Assembly: GCF_003095655.1 (NCBI RefSeq)
Contig: NZ_CP029151.1
Coordinates: 1,487,001-1,551,000, forward strand
DNA: 64,000 bases
Origin: Dokdonia sp. Dokd-P16
GTDB taxonomy: Bacteria > Bacteroidota > Bacteroidia > Flavobacteriales > Flavobacteriaceae
Reading direction: 5' to 3'
In this document: piece after piece, positions 60,353 through 64,000 of the stretch
How the letters are laid out: every line of letters begins with the position of its first letter
Numbering within the stretch: the stretch's first letter is position 1
Notes under the pieces: generated by a model
The model's database searches: none
The model's input: the letters and a program-made list of their open reading frames with translations, nothing else
What the model was told of the DNA's origin: nothing
Made by a program: the position numbers and the translations under genes

Positions 60353-61777
60353 ATGTCACTTAATAAGCTACTCTTTACTAGAATAGATAATAACGCGCTC
60401 ATTGTGTTTCGTGTTTTTTTTGGTTTTCTTATTACTTGTGAGGCTTGGGGAGCACTTGCTACCGGGTGGGTGCGACGTATTCTCGTAACACCAGAATTTA
60501 CTTTTAACTTTATAGGTTTTGACTTTTTACAAACATTTCCAGGACCTGGGCCACAAATGTATGCGTGGTTTGGTTTAATGGGAGTCTTTGGGGTGATGGT
60601 AATGCTTGGTTTTAAATATCGTGTAGCGATTATTGGCTATGCAATCATGTGGAGTACCGTGTATTTCATGCAAAAAACCGCTTATAATAATCACTATTAT
60701 CTATTGATGCTGCTTTTGTGGATTATGGCTATACTTCCTGCAAACGCTGCGTTTTCTCTTGATGCACGCTTTCGCGAAAGCGTAAGAAATATAAGTATGC
60801 CACGCTGGGTAACCTTGTTTATCATTCTCCAACTGTGGATTGTGTACACCTACGCGTCTATTGCCAAAATATATCCAGACTGGCTAGATGCGACCGTACC
60901 AGAAATATTAATGCGTGGTAAGAAAGATTACTGGCTCGTAGGTAGCGTGCTTCAAAAGGACTGGACACACTGGATTATTTCTTATGTAGGAATCGCATTT
61001 GATGGCTTGATCATCCCATTATTGTTGTGGAAACGTACGCGTACTTGGGCATTTTTTATATCTATATTCTTTCATCTTTTTAACTCTTTTGTGTTCCAGA
61101 TTGGGATTTTCCCTTATATGTCACTGGCATTTACGGTATTCTTTTTTGAGCCGAGAACCATTCATAATTTGTTTCTTAAACGCTGGAAACCTTTTTACGA
61201 GCGCAGCGATACTAACTCTTACCATCAAGAAATTACAACTGATTCATTTAGTGGCTCACCTCAAACTTTAATCATCCCAAAATATAAAACAGCAATGCTC
61301 ACTGTATTTGCGGTGTATTTTGTAGTGCAAATTGGCCTGCCACTGCGACAGCATTTTATACAAGATAATGTATTATGGTCTGAGGAAGGACATCGCTTGA
61401 GTTGGCGTATGATGCTCCGCTCTAAAGGTGGAACAGTAACGTTTACGGTAGAAGATAAGGCAACCGGAAAGCGAACTACACTAGACCATAAAGAGTACCT
61501 CACAAAAAACCAACAGCGCAACATCAGATCAAAACCAGATGTGATATGGCAATTTGCACAATACATAAAACAGCTCAAAAAGACAGAAGGGCAAGATGTA
61601 GCGGTCTACGTAAAATGTAGAATTCGCATAAACGGCCGTAAATCTCAGGAGCTCATAGATCCAGGAGTGGATCTGGCGAGTGTAGACTGGAACTGGTTTT
61701 CTCACAATCCTTGGGTGCTAGATAGCGATGGTTATCTGGATGATAAGGGGTTGTTTTCTAGTTTTGGAGGTGACTAA
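60353..61777 (+). CDS. HTTM (vitamin K-dependent gamma-carboxylase-like) membrane protein
   Basis: A 474-residue protein with an N-terminal HTTM domain of about eight helices (1-290), including AYNNHYYLLMLLLWIMAIL and the YTYASIAKIYPDWL segment, where the paired His and Lys resemble active-site positions of gamma-carboxylases. A C-terminal soluble beta domain (about 330-474, LSWRMMLRSKGGTVTFTV) follows. Bacterial HTTM proteins are thought to act on quinone-linked carboxylation but none is defined here. It starts 9 bp after ribF and ends with a hairpin. A palindrome core (60770-60779) encodes ARFRESVR in a loop. Confidence 0.88.
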   Translation: MSLNKLLFTRIDNNALIVFRVFFGFLITCEAWGALATGWVRRILVTPEFTFNFIGFDFLQTFPGPGPQMYAWFGLMGVFGVMVMLGFKYRVAIIGYAIMWSTVYFMQKTAYNNHYYLLMLLLWIMAILPANAAFSLDARFRESVRNISMPRWVTLFIILQLWIVYTYASIAKIYPDWLDATVPEILMRGKKDYWLVGSVLQKDWTHWIISYVGIAFDGLIIPLLLWKRTRTWAFFISIFFHLFNSFVFQIGIFPYMSLAFTVFFFEPRTIHNLFLKRWKPFYERSDTNSYHQEITTDSFSGSPQTLIIPKYKTAMLTVFAVYFVVQIGLPLRQHFIQDNVLWSEEGHRLSWRMMLRSKGGTVTFTVEDKATGKRTTLDHKEYLTKNQQRNIRSKPDVIWQFAQYIKQLKKTEGQDVAVYVKCRIRINGRKSQELIDPGVDLASVDWNWFSHNPWVLDSDGYLDDKGLFSSFGGD

Positions 61778-61784
61778 TAAAAGT

Positions 61785-61838
61785 ACTCTCCCATACAATC
61801 TAGAATTTATTTTTAAAATCTAGATTATAGAGGAGAGT
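61785..61838 (+). terminator. Long hairpin after the HTTM gene
   Basis: Outer arm ACTCTCC/GGAGAGT and inner arm AATCTAGA/TCTAGATT, followed by TTTGAATTTTT. Probably the operon terminator. Confidence 0.7.
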
Positions 61839-61968
61839 TTGAATTTTTATGATTTTGCTACTACATGAAAGCCTGAAAGATAGATTTAATAGTTTCTTGT
61901 AATACCTGATATCTCAGGTTTGGGCTATCCCATTAATACATTGATACAAGGATGTACTTATTTGATAT

Positions 61969-62658
61969 TTAAAGTGCAACCCACTCATTAAACGTTAAGT
62001 GGGAAGGCTGAAAAGCAACGCCGGTAATATTCATAGCTACCATATCATCTTTCATTTTTTCTGACACAAAATATCCGAATCCACCTTCAAGAGGACGCAA
62101 AATAAAAAAATCTTGCTCTAAGTTGTCGATTAATTTTATTTTAGAGACTTGGAGTATATTTCTATCTACTCTTTCTCTTTTTTGTAATTCATTAAAATCA
62201 CAATAACTGCCTACTTCTAAATCAACTAAAATAGTACCACCCTCCGCTTTTCTCCTGCGACTCTGTATATGACTATCTTTATAATTAATGAATTCTGGAT
62301 GAGTTTCAAAAGGACTCATTACCCAATAATCATCAAGCTCTTCTTCTCCATAAATAATAGGGGATTTGAAAAACTCTAATCCACTTTTTTGATGTATTTC
62401 AATTAAAGACTTTAATTTACCACTAATTAGTAGTTTGGCGGTATAACCTTGCCCTGAGGTACTTATAAGATCTGTAATTTTAGCTTTTTTGTCTAAAATT
62501 CCTATTGATGTAATTGGATCAAACGATGCTTTTTCAAAAAAAACGCTATCTATAAATCTTTTATCGTCAACTCTACATCTATGTTTCACTTCATTAATCT
62601 GAGTAAATTTGCCTACAATTTTTCTATCTGTACTGTGTCTAATTCGGTAATAGTTCAT
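61969..62658 (-). CDS. Imm11 (DUF1629)-like protein
   Basis: A 229-residue soluble protein. The middle region (LLISGKLKSLIEIHQKSGLEFFKSPI) and the end (GFGYFVSEKMKDDMVAMNITGVAF) fit the pattern of the DUF1629/Imm11 immunity family, known next to polymorphic toxins. No toxin gene is in view, but the window ends 1.3 kb further on. The assignment is by pattern only. The neighbourhood is more AT-rich than the rest of the window and lacks the iterated palindrome. Confidence 0.5.
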   Translation of the reverse strand: MNYYRIRHSTDRKIVGKFTQINEVKHRCRVDDKRFIDSVFFEKASFDPITSIGILDKKAKITDLISTSGQGYTAKLLISGKLKSLIEIHQKSGLEFFKSPIIYGEEELDDYWVMSPFETHPEFINYKDSHIQSRRRKAEGGTILVDLEVGSYCDFNELQKRERVDRNILQVSKIKLIDNLEQDFFILRPLEGGFGYFVSEKMKDDMVAMNITGVAFQPSHLTFNEWVAL

Positions 62659-62751
62659 TTTTAAAAAGTTAAATCATTGAGATAAAAGTGAATATAGAAT
62701 AAGATAGCGAGTTTAATATACTTTTGCGTCTCATAAACAATATAGTCTTTT

Positions 62752-63315
62752 CTACTGCATCACTCTATCTAAAACAATAGAGTGTGGTATTACAACCTCA
62801 TATTCTCCTTCTTTTTTTAATAATACTTTTTCATTTTCTACGTAAGGGCTCAAAAGGCTTAGACTATTTCCTCCTGCCATAAAAATTAAATATGATGGAG
62901 AATTAGATCTTAGGTTACAAAAATTAAATAAATAAAACATATCGATATGAATTTTAAACGGAGAGGGTACAAGACATTGACCGTTATTTTTATTTATATC
63001 GTTATATACTGTAATACCATTCTTAATATATTTAACTTCTATATCTGCAGTATCATAATATGCATTTTCAAAGTGACTTACTTTTTCATCATATTTTATT
63101 TTGTATTTAGGTATTATTTTCAAAGTCAAAGTGTCAGATGCATTCGTCCAAAGCCATTGTCCCTTCAATCTTTCAAAGCTTCTGTTTTTGTCTTTCATAT
63201 AAAAATCTTTTTTTGAGATTTTTTTATATGTTGGTTTATGAATGTCTATAATTTTTAGTTTTGAGCTACAAGAAGAAAATAAGAAGGTGCAAAATAATAG
63301 TTTAAGTATTTTCAT
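62752..63315 (-). CDS. Hypothetical lipoprotein
   Basis: A 187-residue lipoprotein: lipobox LFSSCSSK (Cys16). The region FERLKGQWLWTNASDTLTLKI is a lipocalin-like beta start seen in DUF6705-type proteins, but the match is loose. The rest is beta-rich. AT-rich coding, same strand as its neighbours; it may belong to the same cassette as the Imm11-like gene. Confidence 0.58.
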   Translation of the reverse strand: MKILKLLFCTFLFSSCSSKLKIIDIHKPTYKKISKKDFYMKDKNRSFERLKGQWLWTNASDTLTLKIIPKYKIKYDEKVSHFENAYYDTADIEVKYIKNGITVYNDINKNNGQCLVPSPFKIHIDMFYLFNFCNLRSNSPSYLIFMAGGNSLSLLSPYVENEKVLLKKEGEYEVVIPHSIVLDRVMQ

Positions 63316-63472
63316 TTTCTACTTGTTTTAAGGTTTAAACCAACTATCTGCATCGATATGCTGTTAGAGTGATTAAAAATTCAGCCATGAATATGTCTTT
63401 GCTACTTGAATCCGTTATATTTAAATATGTATTGAAAGAGCTGTAAGAATACCATAGTCGCTTAGAATTATG

Positions 63473-64000
63473 TTATGACATTGATATTCCTATAGATTTT
63501 TCATAAATCCATTTTGCATTTTCTTTTTTCAAAATTATAGCTTGTTCTGAGCTATCTAGAGGATTGCGAGTTAATCTAATAAAAATTATAGCTTTTGTAT
63601 TATTCTTGTTAAGAAATAATTTACTCGTTTGAAGTAATATTCCTTTATTAGGGTTGTTGTATTTGAATATTTTTTGATCTAAAATTTCATTGTTTTTGAT
63701 CTCAAAGTTTTTACATTTTGATGCTTGAAAAAAATCAACTAAGGATGTTTTTTCATACTTTCTTTTATTAAAATCTTTATTGATTTCTTTATTTAATTTA
63801 TCAAAAAAAGGATCAATTTCAGTATTCCATACATATACTTTTAAGGGTTGTATACTATCAGGGCGGGTATCAAACCTATAAGCTGCTTTACCATTTTTAA
63901 ATTCTTTTGGTGTGGGAATAACATCCAATCTAATATCCACTTTAATTTTTTCTAGATACTCGCATAAAAAATTATCTGGTATGACAGTTTTTTCACTCAA
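63473..64000 (-). CDS. Hypothetical protein, cut by the window edge
   Basis: A frame of at least 175 residues continuing to the end of the window; the apparent first codon is TTG, so the true start may lie outside. Lysine- and asparagine-rich, with FIRLTRNPLDSSEQAIIL and a final WIYEKSIGISMS, a pattern seen in small secreted or immunity-type proteins. No family recognised. 157 bp separate it from the lipoprotein gene. Confidence 0.55.
   Translation of the reverse strand: MSEKTVIPDNFLCEYLEKIKVDIRLDVIPTPKEFKNGKAAYRFDTRPDSIQPLKVYVWNTEIDPFFDKLNKEINKDFNKRKYEKTSLVDFFQASKCKNFEIKNNEILDQKIFKYNNPNKGILLQTSKLFLNKNNTKAIIFIRLTRNPLDSSEQAIILKKENAKWIYEKSIGISMS

Overview
The window looks like a chromosomal segment of a marine member of the Flavobacteriaceae (Bacteroidota), most like Dokdonia/Krokinobacter. 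The genus is inferred from gene content and style, not from a marker gene. Supporting signs: AT-rich DNA with A-rich rather than Shine-Dalgarno leaders, repeated -7 boxes of the Bacteroidota type TAnnTTTG, many TTG/GTG starts, families typical of Bacteroidota (sortilin-like BNR protein, MG2/plug proteins, DUF2490, Tex, HTTM), a carotenoid lycopene cyclase, and an SbtA-type bicarbonate permease beside a LysR regulator.

Layout. 0-9.8 kb: end of an AraC regulator, ferrochelatase hemH, a MATE exporter, a tandem inverted-repeat patch, a large secreted beta-propeller protein, then hemJ, a sensor kinase and an enoyl-CoA hydratase. 9.9-18.9 kb: Tat-exported Gfo/Idh/MocA oxidoreductase, an S9 peptidase lacking its N-terminus, HD phosphohydrolase, bacilliredoxin, TerB-DnaJ protein, HAD hydrolase, lycopene cyclase crtY and nuclease pdeM. 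19-24.9 kb: PLP decarboxylase, TspO-like protein, a disulfide flavoprotein and DoxX protein sharing an upstream element, two secreted proteins. 24.9-29.8 kb: mfd followed by a 49-residue membrane microprotein and two envelope proteins. 29.8-33.7 kb: SbtA operon with divergent LysR regulator. 34-43 kb: membrane-anchored XRE regulator, YraN, lipoprotein, LD-carboxypeptidase, metG, secreted protein, tex. 43-44 kb: GIY-YIG nuclease gene set between arrays of inverted repeats, then a histone-deacetylase-like enzyme. 45-50.8 kb: the ligase-associated DNA damage response operon (exonuclease, ligase, Lhr-type helicase), interrupted by a DUF559 nuclease gene flanked by its own paired-hairpin repeats. 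51-56.3 kb: tandem pair of MG2/plug proteins. 56.4-61.8 kb: DUF2721, tRNA-Leu(CAA), prs, rplY, pth, ribF and an HTTM protein. 62-64 kb: AT-rich tail with an Imm11-like protein, a lipoprotein and a partial gene.

Cross-cutting signals. A highly iterated palindrome, GCTTTCGCGAAAGC (core TTTCGCGAAA), occurs 24 times exactly at its 10-bp core. Fifteen copies lie inside genes in all three reading frames and nine lie between genes, several just after stop codons; a random expectation is well below one. Two different small nuclease genes (GIY-YIG and DUF559) each sit inside a different family of palindromic repeats. This resembles REP/RAYT logic with a nuclease in place of the transposase and is the best candidate here for an underdescribed system. 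Heme synthesis (hemH, hemJ), carotenoid synthesis, bicarbonate uptake and DNA repair (mfd, pdeM, ligase operon) together fit a light-exposed surface-water heterotroph.
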